A stretch of 24,995 bases of DNA, taken from positions 1 to 24,995 of the forward strand of contig CAZVUW010000042.1 in the NCBI GenBank assembly GCA_964629825.1, read 5' to 3'. Position 1 is the stretch's first letter; each line of letters opens with the position of its first letter. Of the stretch, positions 1-7,005 are shown piece by piece. The stretch is from CAZVUW01 sp964629825 (GTDB taxonomy: Bacteria; Actinomycetota; Nitriliruptoria; Euzebyales; Egibacteraceae). The position numbers and the translations under genes were made by a program. The notes beneath the pieces are model-generated. The model was not told where the DNA came from and did no database searches. It saw nothing but the letters and a program-made list of their open reading frames with translations.

Positions 1-288
1 CAAGGAGCGGAACACGCCCCACCCGAGCTCCACACCCACAGGCACGGCTATCGGGGGTCTTCGCGTGGGATCCCTTCGGATCCGATGGTCGCCAGCCGGG
101 GGTGTCCCTCGGCGGCGAAGGCAGAGATTAGCCGCGCGCCGCACGCACGTCAACCTGAGGCCCCCCTTGAGCCGGCGCCGCCACCGCCCGATACCTCCGA
201 GGTGGGCTCAGCGCCCGCGCAGCCGCGCCCCTGCCGCTTCGACTGCGGGGCGCATCCGAGGGTGTCAGGGGGTGGGATGGAGGCCGGT
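1..288. other. Leading region with no supportable gene
   Basis: The frame of the downstream penicillin-binding protein stays open to the window edge, but the translation before position 277 is rich in Pro, Ala, Arg and Gly, resembles no secreted-protein N-terminus, and would put about 68 residues before the signal sequence. I therefore treat it as non-coding. It contains a small dyad, GGATCC-CTTC-GGATCC at 68-83. I see no convincing -10/-35 pair for the downstream gene and no tRNA. A promoter probably lies here, but I cannot place it. Confidence 0.5.
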
Positions 289-2538
289 ATGCCACGTCGG
301 CGCCGCGTCCTCGGCCTCCTGCTGCTGTTCGCGCTGGCCAGCGCAGGCTGCGGAGACCTTGTGCGGCTCGAGGCCGCCAGTCCCGTCGATCTGCCCGCTC
401 CGCAGCAGAACACCCTGGTCCTCGACGCCGCCGGCGGCGTGCTGGCGGAGCTGCACGCCGAGCAGGACCGCGCAGTCGTTCCGCTGCCGGCGATCCCGAC
501 CGTCCTTGAGCAGGCCGTGATCGCCGTCGAGGACCGGCGCTTCTACTCGCACTCGGGCGTCGATGTGCGCGCCATCGCACGCGCCCTGCGCGCCAACGCC
601 GAGGAGCAACGACTGGCACAGGGCGGTTCGACCATCACCCAGCAGCTGGCGAAGAACGTCGTGACTGGTCCCGAGAAGACCCTGAAGCGCAAGCTCGCCG
701 AGGCTGCGCTGGCGCTCCAGCTGGAGCGGCAGCTCACCAAGGACCAGATCCTCGAGCGCTACCTCAACACCGTCTACCTGGGCAACGGCGCCTACGGCGT
801 GCAGAGCGCCGCACGGCTGTACTTCGGCCGCGACGCGGCCCAGCTCACGCTCGAGCAGTCTGCGCTGCTGGCCGGCCTCCTGAAGGCCCCCACCACCTAC
901 GACCCGTACACCCGGCCGGAGGCGGCGCGGCGACGACGGAACCTCGTCCTCAGCCTCATGGCCGACCAGGGGCGCATCTCCGCCGCCGAGGCCAGCGCCG
1001 CCCGCGCCGAGCCCCTGACGGTGTCCGCTCCGACCGAAGAGCGCCATCGGGCGCCGTGGTTCGTGGCGCACGTCCTGGAGCAGCTCCAGCACGCCCCCGA
1101 CTTCGCCGTGCTCGGCGAGGGCCCACTGGAGCGGGCCGAGGCGGTGTTCCGCGGCGGGCTGCGCGTGGAGACGACCCTCGACCCCGACTGGCAGACCGCC
1201 GCCGACGACGCCGCCACCGCGCTGGACGGCCTAGGCGACCTGCGGACGGCCGTGGTGGCGCTCGACCCGGCAGACGGGTCGGTCCGCGTCATGGTCGGCG
1301 GCCGCGACTACTACGATCCCGCCGATCCGAGCGCCCGCTTCAACCTGGCGACGCAGGGGCTGCGCCAGCCCGCCTCCACCTTCAAGCCGCTCGTTCTGGC
1401 GGCGGCCCTCGCCCGCGGCCACCACCTCGACGAGGTCCTGCCCGCGCCTGCCACCGTCACGCTGCCGCCGCGGCCCCCCGCAGAGCCCGACGAGTGGGTG
1501 GTGGCCAACTACGCCGGCACCGACTTCGGGGCCGTCAGCCTGCGCGAGGCGACCGCGTTCAGCGTCAACGTGATCTTCGCCCAGCTGATCGATGAGCTGG
1601 GGCCGGAGAACATCGCCGCCCTGGCGACTGCAGCCGGCATCGATCGCCGGCTGCCCGCGCTGCGCTCGCTGGGGCTCGGCGCGGTAGAGGTCACCCCGCT
1701 CCAGCTCGCCGCCGTGCAGGCCACCCTCGCGGCCGGTGGCGTGGCGCACCGGCCGTCGGCGATCGTGCGGATCACCGCTGCCGACGGACGGGTGCTCTGG
1801 GAGCGGCCCGAGCCGGCCGGGGAGCGGGTTCTCGACGAGGGGGTCGCGTGGCTGACCTCGTCAGCTCTCCAGGACGTCGTGCTGTACGGGACCGGCGAAC
1901 GCGCGGACATCGGCCGGCCCCTGGCGGGCAAGACCGGCACCTCGCAGGAGGGCGCCGACGCCTGGTTCGCGGGCTACACCCCCAGCCTCGCCGCCGCGGT
2001 CTGGGTCGGCTTCCCGCAGGGCCGGGTCCCCATGAAGCCGCCGCACACGCCCTTCGAGGTGGAGGGCGGCAACCTGCCGGCAGAGATCTTCGCGCGCTTC
2101 GCACGGAAGGCGCTGGCGGACGATCCCGCTGAGGAGTTCGCCGTCCCCGCGAGCCTGGTGCGGGTGCGGGTGGAGGCGGCGCGCGGCTGCCTGCCCGCCG
2201 ACTCCACGCCGCCCGACCTGATCGTCGAGCGCCTCTACCTGCGGGGCGCACAGCCGACCGAACCCTGCCCGGAGCCGAGCGGTCCGGAGGTCACGGTGCC
2301 TGACGTCCTCAACCTGCCCGTCGAGGAGGCCGGTGCCGCCCTGGAGGTCGCCGGCCTCGTGGTCGAGCTGTCGGAGGGCTGCCCCGGGGGCGCCGTGACC
2401 TGCACGGGCGCGCTCCAGCGACCGGGCCGGGTGTGGGAGCAGCTGCCGGACGCCGGCTCCGGGGTCGCGTCGGGATCGACGGTCACCCTGTCGGCGTACC
2501 CGCCCGACGTGGCGGGTGCCGGCGAACCCGTCGACTAG
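289..2538 (+). CDS. Class A penicillin-binding protein (glycosyltransferase/transpeptidase) with C-terminal PASTA domain
   Basis: Bifunctional peptidoglycan synthase acting outside the membrane: it polymerises lipid II and cross-links stem peptides. About 749 residues. The GT51 glycosyltransferase domain shows EDRRFYSHSGVD (catalytic Glu about residue 81) and GGSTITQQLAKN (from about 112). The transpeptidase domain has STFK (nucleophile Ser about 363), SVN (about 425) and KTGT (about 548). One PASTA domain begins near residue 668 (VTVPDVLNLPVEEAGAALE). I chose ATG 289 because GGAGG lies 5 bases before it and the protein then opens with a signal-like stretch, MPRRRRVLGLLLLFALASAG, followed by Cys21. 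ATG 277, in frame, is the alternative. The hydrophobic run is short for a signal anchor and fits a lipoprotein signal pattern. The gene is convergent with the DNA glycosylase gene and the two stop codons overlap in CTAG. PonA-like, but I would not fix a symbol. Confidence 0.93.
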   Translation: MPRRRRVLGLLLLFALASAGCGDLVRLEAASPVDLPAPQQNTLVLDAAGGVLAELHAEQDRAVVPLPAIPTVLEQAVIAVEDRRFYSHSGVDVRAIARALRANAEEQRLAQGGSTITQQLAKNVVTGPEKTLKRKLAEAALALQLERQLTKDQILERYLNTVYLGNGAYGVQSAARLYFGRDAAQLTLEQSALLAGLLKAPTTYDPYTRPEAARRRRNLVLSLMADQGRISAAEASAARAEPLTVSAPTEERHRAPWFVAHVLEQLQHAPDFAVLGEGPLERAEAVFRGGLRVETTLDPDWQTAADDAATALDGLGDLRTAVVALDPADGSVRVMVGGRDYYDPADPSARFNLATQGLRQPASTFKPLVLAAALARGHHLDEVLPAPATVTLPPRPPAEPDEWVVANYAGTDFGAVSLREATAFSVNVIFAQLIDELGPENIAALATAAGIDRRLPALRSLGLGAVEVTPLQLAAVQATLAAGGVAHRPSAIVRITAADGRVLWERPEPAGERVLDEGVAWLTSSALQDVVLYGTGERADIGRPLAGKTGTSQEGADAWFAGYTPSLAAAVWVGFPQGRVPMKPPHTPFEVEGGNLPAEIFARFARKALADDPAEEFAVPASLVRVRVEAARGCLPADSTPPDLIVERLYLRGAQPTEPCPEPSGPEVTVPDVLNLPVEEAGAALEVAGLVVELSEGCPGGAVTCTGALQRPGRVWEQLPDAGSGVASGSTVTLSAYPPDVAGAGEPVD

Positions 2539-3170
2539 CGCCCCGACGCCGCCTGCCGCGCTCGGGGGTTGCGCGCGTACGGCGACACCCAGGGCGAGCC
2601 CGACACGTAGAAGCGCCACGGCAGATCGGCGGCCGCGGCCACCCCGACACGTGGGCCGGCCGTGACCTCCGGACGCGCGCCGTCGTCGGCCAGGTGCAGC
2701 ACGCTCACCTCGGCTGGTCCGCAGAGGTCACGGCCGCTCCACGTGCCGTCCAGCCCGAAGGCCTGCGCCAGCCGGGCGGGTCCCCGCAGCAGGTCGCGGT
2801 CGCGCACACCGCCGCGCCGCTGCCGCATCAGATCGAGGCCGTCGAGCGGCTCGGCGGCGCGCAGCAGCACCCCCTGCCCCACCCCCTCGGGCCCGGTGGC
2901 GGTGTTCAGGCACCAGTGCATCCCGTAGGTGAAGTAGACGTAGGCGTGCCCCGCCTCGCCGAACAGCGGAGCGTTGCGCGCCGTCTTGCCCCGGTAGGCG
3001 TGGCACGCGGGCTCGTGGTCCATGTAGGCCTCGGTCTCGACGATGCGCGCGACCAGGCCCTCGTCGGAGCGGATCAGCAGCTTGCCGATCAGCTCCGGGG
3101 CCACCTCCGGCGCGGGGCGGGCGAAGAACCCACGCCGAAGCCGCGTCCGGCGCCGCCTGGTCTCAGCCAA
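2535..3170 (-). CDS. mpg: 3-methyladenine DNA glycosylase (AAG/MPG family)
   Basis: Monofunctional glycosylase that removes alkylated purines to start base excision repair. Conserved blocks in order: RGFFARP (from residue 14), ELIGKLL (26-32), VETEAY (44-49), HAYRG, YVYFTYGMHWCLN, GVLLRAAEPL and GPARLAQAF. By alignment from memory with human AAG, E47 corresponds to catalytic Glu125, Y49 to Tyr127 and H57 to His136. The frame runs further upstream, but only into nonsense inside the polX coding region. The first residue fitting the family is a TTG at 3170, which overlaps the polX stop by 8 bases and gives 211 aa, the normal family size. No strong ribosome binding site precedes it, so expression probably relies on coupling to polX. 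The stop overlaps the PBP stop in CTAG, leaving no room for a terminator between the convergent genes. Function is sure; the exact start is less so. Confidence 0.9.
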   Translation of the reverse strand: MAETRRRRTRLRRGFFARPAPEVAPELIGKLLIRSDEGLVARIVETEAYMDHEPACHAYRGKTARNAPLFGEAGHAYVYFTYGMHWCLNTATGPEGVGQGVLLRAAEPLDGLDLMRQRRGGVRDRDLLRGPARLAQAFGLDGTWSGRDLCGPAEVSVLHLADDGARPEVTAGPRVGVAAAADLPWRFYVSGSPWVSPYARNPRARQAASGR

Positions 3171-4923
3171 GGCGCTCGCGCTTGGCCGCGGTGAAGGCGA
3201 GCAGGCCCTCGAGGTCGCGGCAGTTGACGATGTCCGTCGGCGTCGCCCAGCCGCGCTGCGCCGTTGCGACGCCATAGCGCATGTTGTCGAGGTCGCCGAT
3301 GGAGTGCGCATCGCACGAGATGGTCAGCGCCACTCCGGCCTCGACCGCCCGGCGCACCATCTCCCCGGACAGGTCGAGGCGGCGCGGGCTGGCGTTGATC
3401 TCGAGCGCCGTCCCGGTCTCGCGGGCGGCCTCCAGGATCGCCTCGAAGTCGATCTCGTAGCCGGGACGCATGCCGATCTTGCGGCCGGTCGGGTGGCCGA
3501 TGGCGTGCACGGCGGGGCTCTGCATCGCCCGGATGATGCGCTCGGTCTGCTCGGCCGCCGGGCGCTGCATCAGGGTGTGCACGCTCGCCACGTTCCAGTC
3601 GAGCGTCGCCAGGCGCTCCTCGTCGAAGTCGAGGCCGCCGTCGATGCCGATGTTGAGCTCGAGGCCCTCGAGGATGCGCAGGCCGACGCGCTCGGAGACC
3701 TCCGCGATCTGCTTGCGGCGCTCGAGGATCTGCGGCCAGTCGATGCCGTTCATCGGCAGCCCGATGGCGTGGTCGGTGACCGCCCAGTAGTCGTAGCCGC
3801 GCTCGGCGGCGGCGGTGACCATGTCCAGCAGGCTGGCCTTGCCATCCCCGGACCAGTCGCTGTGTCCGTGCAGGTCACCGCGCATGTCCCGCAGGGTCAC
3901 TACGCGCGGCAGCCGGCCGTTCGCGGCAGCGTCGACCTCGCCGGCGTCCTCGCGCATGGGCGCCGGGATCTCGACCAGGCCGAGGGCGGAGTACACGTCG
4001 GCCTCGGTGCGGCTGGCGAGCCGCTCGCCGGCGCTGACCGTCCCGTCGGCGTTCTCGACGCGCCGGTACAGCCCGTACTCGTTCAGGAGCAGGTTCCGGC
4101 GCACGGCCCGCTCGCGCAGCCGCACGTTGTGGGCCTTCGAGCCGGTGAAGTAGACCAGCGCGGCCCCCCACTCCTCCGGGCGCACGACGCGGAGGTCGGC
4201 CTGCAGGTCGCGAACGGTGAGCACGGAGCTCTTCTTCTCCCCCGCCGCCAGCACGTCCCGCACCAGGGGCGCCGAGCGGAACGCCTCCATCACCGGGGCG
4301 GGCTCCTCGCTGGCGGCCAGGATGTCGATGTCGCCGACGGTCTCGGCCATGCGACGCAGGCTGCCGGCGTAGGTCACCTCGATGACCCCGGGCACGGCCG
4401 ACAGCAGCTTCACCAGCTCGCGCGCGACGCCGATGGCGTCGGCGGCGGGGATCCGGCCGGTGTCCTTCGCGCCGATGCGGCGCAGCGCCTCGCGCAGGTT
4501 CTCCTCGGTCTTGGGCCCGCAGCCGGGAAGGGTGCGGATGAGGCGCGCATCGATGGCCTCGCGCAACCCCTCGACGGAGTCGACGCCAAGGCGCTCGTAG
4601 ATGGTGCGCGCCAGCTTCGGCCCGACGCCGGGCACGCGCCGCAGCGCGACCACGCCCGGGGGCACCTTGGCGCGGAGCTCCTCGAGCATCCCGATCCTGC
4701 CGGTGGTCAGGTACTCGGTGATCTTCTTGGCGGTGGACGTGCCGATCCCGTCCAGCTCGGCGATCTGCTCCGGCGTCAGCGTGGACAGGTCCACCCGCGC
4801 CGCGGCGATCGCGTCGGCGGCGCGCTCATAGGCCCGGACGCGGAAGCGGTCGGCGCCGTCCAGCGCCAGCAGGGCGGCGATCTCAGCGAACTGGCGTTGC
4901 AGATCCTCGTTGACCCATGCCAT
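3163..4923 (-). CDS. polX: DNA polymerase X family protein with C-terminal PHP domain
   Basis: Bacterial PolX fills short gaps in base excision repair, and its PHP domain supplies metal-dependent 3'-5' exonuclease activity. 586 aa, full length. Three helix-hairpin-helix-like units are visible: LDGIGTSTAKKI (57-68), VPGVGPKLARTI (97-108) and LPGCGPKTEENL (132-143). The nucleotidyltransferase core has GSLRR (187-191) and GDIDIL, with metal ligands D198 and D200 and the third acidic residue probably D243 in QADLRVV; FTGSKAHN (259-266) follows. PHP motifs are DLHGHSDWSGDG (H352, H354), VTDHA (D384, H385), SVHT (H449), HPTG (H477) and SCDAHS (D538, H540), so both active sites look intact. ATG 4923 is preferred over an upstream in-frame start because TAGCGT lies exactly 7 bases before it, suggesting a leaderless transcript. 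The stop overlaps the start of the glycosylase gene, making a repair pair. Confidence 0.95.
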   Translation of the reverse strand: MAWVNEDLQRQFAEIAALLALDGADRFRVRAYERAADAIAAARVDLSTLTPEQIAELDGIGTSTAKKITEYLTTGRIGMLEELRAKVPPGVVALRRVPGVGPKLARTIYERLGVDSVEGLREAIDARLIRTLPGCGPKTEENLREALRRIGAKDTGRIPAADAIGVARELVKLLSAVPGVIEVTYAGSLRRMAETVGDIDILAASEEPAPVMEAFRSAPLVRDVLAAGEKKSSVLTVRDLQADLRVVRPEEWGAALVYFTGSKAHNVRLRERAVRRNLLLNEYGLYRRVENADGTVSAGERLASRTEADVYSALGLVEIPAPMREDAGEVDAAANGRLPRVVTLRDMRGDLHGHSDWSGDGKASLLDMVTAAAERGYDYWAVTDHAIGLPMNGIDWPQILERRKQIAEVSERVGLRILEGLELNIGIDGGLDFDEERLATLDWNVASVHTLMQRPAAEQTERIIRAMQSPAVHAIGHPTGRKIGMRPGYEIDFEAILEAARETGTALEINASPRRLDLSGEMVRRAVEAGVALTISCDAHSIGDLDNMRYGVATAQRGWATPTDIVNCRDLEGLLAFTAAKRERLG

Positions 4924-4930
4924 GACCTGG

Positions 4931-4936
4931 ACGCTA
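4931..4936 (-). promoter_or_regulatory. Candidate leaderless -10 element for polX
   Basis: On the minus strand the hexamer TAGCGT (TAnnnT class) is followed by the 7 bases CCAGGTC and then ATG at 4923. A TAnnnT box about 7 bases before the start codon is the usual layout of leaderless promoters in actinobacteria. No clear -35 and no good Shine-Dalgarno are seen. Confidence 0.6.
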
Positions 4937-4966
4937 CCTTCTCGTGCGCTGCGGGCGGGCAACCGA

Positions 4967-4972
4967 TAGCGT
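4967..4972 (+). promoter_or_regulatory. Candidate leaderless -10 element for the zinc-ribbon gene
   Basis: TAGCGT is followed by GCCTTCC (7 bases) and ATG at 4980. This is the same hexamer and spacing as on the opposite strand for polX, within a 56-base divergent spacer. No Shine-Dalgarno is present before this ATG, which agrees with leaderless initiation. Confidence 0.6.
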
Positions 4973-4979
4973 GCCTTCC

Positions 4980-5453
4980 ATGGACGACGGCCAGAGCACG
5001 ACCAGCCCGCGGCTGGGGTCGTGGGCGCGCACGGGCGGGCTGGTGGGGCTGGTCGCCGGCGTGGATGGCGACCGCATCCGCCTGTTCGACCCCGCCGAGC
5101 GCCAGGCCGCCACGGTGGACCGTGCCGACGTCGAGCTGCTCCCTGCCGGCGCGGTGACCGTGACTGTGACGGTCGACCTCCCGCTCCCCCACGGCATGGA
5201 TGAGTCCGCGGTCCGCCGCTGGGTAGCGGCGCTCACCGACCTGTCGCTGCGCGATCGCGCGGCCGCGGCCCTGACGGAGCAGGGCTTGGACCCGGGAGCC
5301 GCCCTGCCCGATGCGCGCGTGACCGTCGACCCGGTGGCGGGCACGACCGCGGTGTGCCTGTGCGGAGCCCGGGTGCCCGCGCCGGCCGGAGCCCGGCTGG
5401 AGTGCCCGAGCTGCGGACGTGAGGCCGTCGGCGCCCCGGTGGCCGGCAGCTAG
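4980..5453 (+). CDS. Uncharacterised protein with C-terminal zinc-ribbon-like cysteines
   Basis: 157 aa, function not recognised. The N-terminal part (about 15-57) looks beta-rich, with GGLVGLVAGVDGDRIRLFD followed by TVDRADVELL, possibly a small barrel. Residues 58-66 are an alternating strand (AVTVTVTVD), followed by helical-looking segments (75-102). The C-terminus carries four cysteines, C126 and C128 in CLCG and C142 and C145 in CPSCG, spaced like a small treble-clef or zinc ribbon. No signal peptide or membrane segment is seen, so it is probably cytosolic. It diverges from polX with a mirror-image leaderless promoter, so a link to repair is possible but is only inference. Codon usage matches the neighbours. 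Its stop overlaps that of the MFS gene in CTAG. The start choice (ATG 4980 rather than an in-frame GTG at 4944) rests on the TAGCGT box. Confidence 0.75.
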   Translation: MDDGQSTTSPRLGSWARTGGLVGLVAGVDGDRIRLFDPAERQAATVDRADVELLPAGAVTVTVTVDLPLPHGMDESAVRRWVAALTDLSLRDRAAAALTEQGLDPGAALPDARVTVDPVAGTTAVCLCGARVPAPAGARLECPSCGREAVGAPVAGS

Positions 5454-6862
5454 CGGCCGCCCTCCAGCCTGATCGGGCGCTCGGCGTCGCGGCGCGGCCG
5501 GCCGCCGCTGGCCACCTCACGTGGAAGCGTGACCGCGGGCTCCTCATCGGGTTCGAGGTCTCGCAGCGGCCCGGCGCGCTCGGTGCTGCGCACGCGTGGC
5601 AGCCGCGCGAGCGCCACCACGGCGACGAAGCCGACCAGGCCCATCGAGGCGATCGCGGTCCGCGGTCCCGCCGCCACCGCCAGGGGGCCGGCGATCGCGA
5701 AGCCGACCGGCGCAAGGCCGATGGAGGCCATCCAGTCGATGCTGGCCACGCGACCGAGCAGGCGGCGCGGCACCAGCCGCTGGAGCAGGGTCGTGCCGAT
5801 GACGTCGGTGACGGCGAACAGCGTGAAGACGGCGAAGCCGAGCGCGGCGACGTGCCAGGTGGCCCGCACCGCCGCGAACCCCGCCATGGCCAGCAGCGCC
5901 ACGGCCTCCGCGCCGAACAGCACCGTCATGAAGCGCCGTGGCAGGCCGCGCTGGCCGAGCAGGCTCGAGGCGGCCACGGAGCCAAGCCCCCCGGCGGCGA
6001 AGGCCGCCGCGAGGGCCCTGGCCACGGCGGCCTCGCCGAAGGCCAGGTCGTTGGCGAGCAGGCTCGGCAGCAGCACCTCGAAGGCGCCGCTGGAGATCAT
6101 CGTCGACAGGCCGCCGGCCAGGATCCATGCCCACGCCCACGGACGGCGGCGGACGAACTCGACGCCGTCGGTCAGGGCCGCCCAGGTCCCGCGGGCCTCG
6201 GCGCGCGGCACCGCCGGGGCCCGTCGTCCGGTGATGGCCAGCAGCAGCCCGCCCGACACGAAGAAGGTCGCGGCGTCCAGGCCGAGGGCGGCACCGGGGC
6301 CGCCCCAGCCGATCACGGCGGCGCCAAGCGACGGGCCGATGATCCACAGCATCGCCGGACGCGCGACGCCGAGCAGCGCGTTCGCGCGCTCGATCGCCGC
6401 GGGCGGCAGCAGGTCGGGCAGGAACGATGTGGCGGTCGGGTTGAAGACGCCGTTGGCCCCGCCCACGGCCGCCCCGAGCACGCACAGGTGCCACAGCTCC
6501 AGCGCCCCCTCGAGGCTGAGGAACGCCAGCCCCGCCAGCGCGCCCGCCCGGACCAGGTCCGCGGTCACCATCAGGGTCCGGCGGTCGTAGCGGTCCGCCG
6601 CCCAGCCGCCCACCGGCAGCGTGACGAACTGGGCCAGCGCCCACGAGGCCGCCACCAGCGACAGGGCCCGCGGGTCGTTGCGCACCGCCAGAACCTGCAC
6701 GGCGATGGTGACGCGGAACACGCCGTCCCCGAGCAGCGAGATGAGGGCACCCGCAGCGAGCAGCCGGAAATCGCGGTGGCGCAGCGGGCTCAGCAGCCCC
6801 TCCTGAAGGGGCTCGCTGCGGCGCCAGGCGCGATCGGGCTGTGGGTCTGCGGAGTGCGGCAC
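5450..6862 (-). CDS. Major facilitator superfamily transporter
   Basis: Inner-membrane secondary transporter of 470 aa with about twelve hydrophobic segments. The N-terminus shows the layout of the MFS_3/EntS-like drug or siderophore exporter group: LSPLRHRDFRLLAAGALISLLGD, then GGWAADRYDRRTLM, which is the loop 2-3 signature G-x3-D-R-x-x-R. A second internal repeat begins near residue 225 (GVEFVRRRPWAW). The polar C-terminal tail of about 50 residues rich in Arg, Glu and Pro is probably cytoplasmic. The start is a GTG at 6862 with only a modest purine stretch (AAAGGGG) about 12 bases upstream, so a slightly later start is possible. It lies downstream of the arginine operon in the same direction, separated by 143 bases with a terminator-like hairpin, so it is probably a separate unit. 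The substrate cannot be predicted. Confidence 0.88.
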   Translation of the reverse strand: MPHSADPQPDRAWRRSEPLQEGLLSPLRHRDFRLLAAGALISLLGDGVFRVTIAVQVLAVRNDPRALSLVAASWALAQFVTLPVGGWAADRYDRRTLMVTADLVRAGALAGLAFLSLEGALELWHLCVLGAAVGGANGVFNPTATSFLPDLLPPAAIERANALLGVARPAMLWIIGPSLGAAVIGWGGPGAALGLDAATFFVSGGLLLAITGRRAPAVPRAEARGTWAALTDGVEFVRRRPWAWAWILAGGLSTMISSGAFEVLLPSLLANDLAFGEAAVARALAAAFAAGGLGSVAASSLLGQRGLPRRFMTVLFGAEAVALLAMAGFAAVRATWHVAALGFAVFTLFAVTDVIGTTLLQRLVPRRLLGRVASIDWMASIGLAPVGFAIAGPLAVAAGPRTAIASMGLVGFVAVVALARLPRVRSTERAGPLRDLEPDEEPAVTLPREVASGGRPRRDAERPIRLEGGR

Positions 6863-6909
6863 GCCGGGTCGGCCCCTTTGTCCAGGTGGGAGGGCGGCGG
6901 GGACCGCCG

Positions 6910-6915
6910 AGCATA
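6910..6915 (-). promoter_or_regulatory. Possible -10 box for the MFS gene
   Basis: TATGCT on the minus strand matches four of six bases of TATAAT and lies 47 bases before the GTG start. No -35 of quality is seen at the right distance, so this is weak. Confidence 0.25.
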
Positions 6916-6964
6916 CGCAGGTCAGACCGCGTGCGCGTCCCCCGCCGCGGGGATGTCACCGGCC

Positions 6965-6984
6965 CCTGTCGGGCCCCCGGCAGG
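6965..6984 (-). terminator. Terminator-like hairpin after argH
   Basis: On the transcript strand a 9-base-pair stem, CCTGCCGGG with CCCGACAGG (one G-U pair), starts about 21 bases after the argH stop codon. No U-tract follows, as is common for GC-rich actinobacterial terminators. A second small GC dyad follows at about 6940-6955. This is the plausible end of the arginine operon. Confidence 0.4.
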
Positions 6985-7005
6985 CCATCGACCGACCGGT
7001 CCCCG

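Noticed and set aside
1..100. Possible tRNA or other RNA gene at the left edge, prompted by a CCTTCGGATCC stretch
   Set aside because: No acceptor stem, anticodon arm or TTCRA T-loop can be built around it; only a 6-bp GGATCC dyad is present.
4924..4979. SOS or PafBC-type DNA-damage promoter for polX
   Set aside because: No LexA-type palindrome and no TTGTC-like element at the 8-base distance from the TAnnnT box on either strand.
3043..5157. A 704-codon open frame antisense to polX
   Set aside because: polX on the minus strand has intact polymerase and PHP motifs; the plus-strand frame has none and overlaps the zinc-ribbon gene out of phase.
5150..5178. Short GTGAC-type repeat run inside the zinc-ribbon gene
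   Set aside because: It simply encodes an alternating Thr-Val beta strand and is too short and imperfect to be a repeat element.
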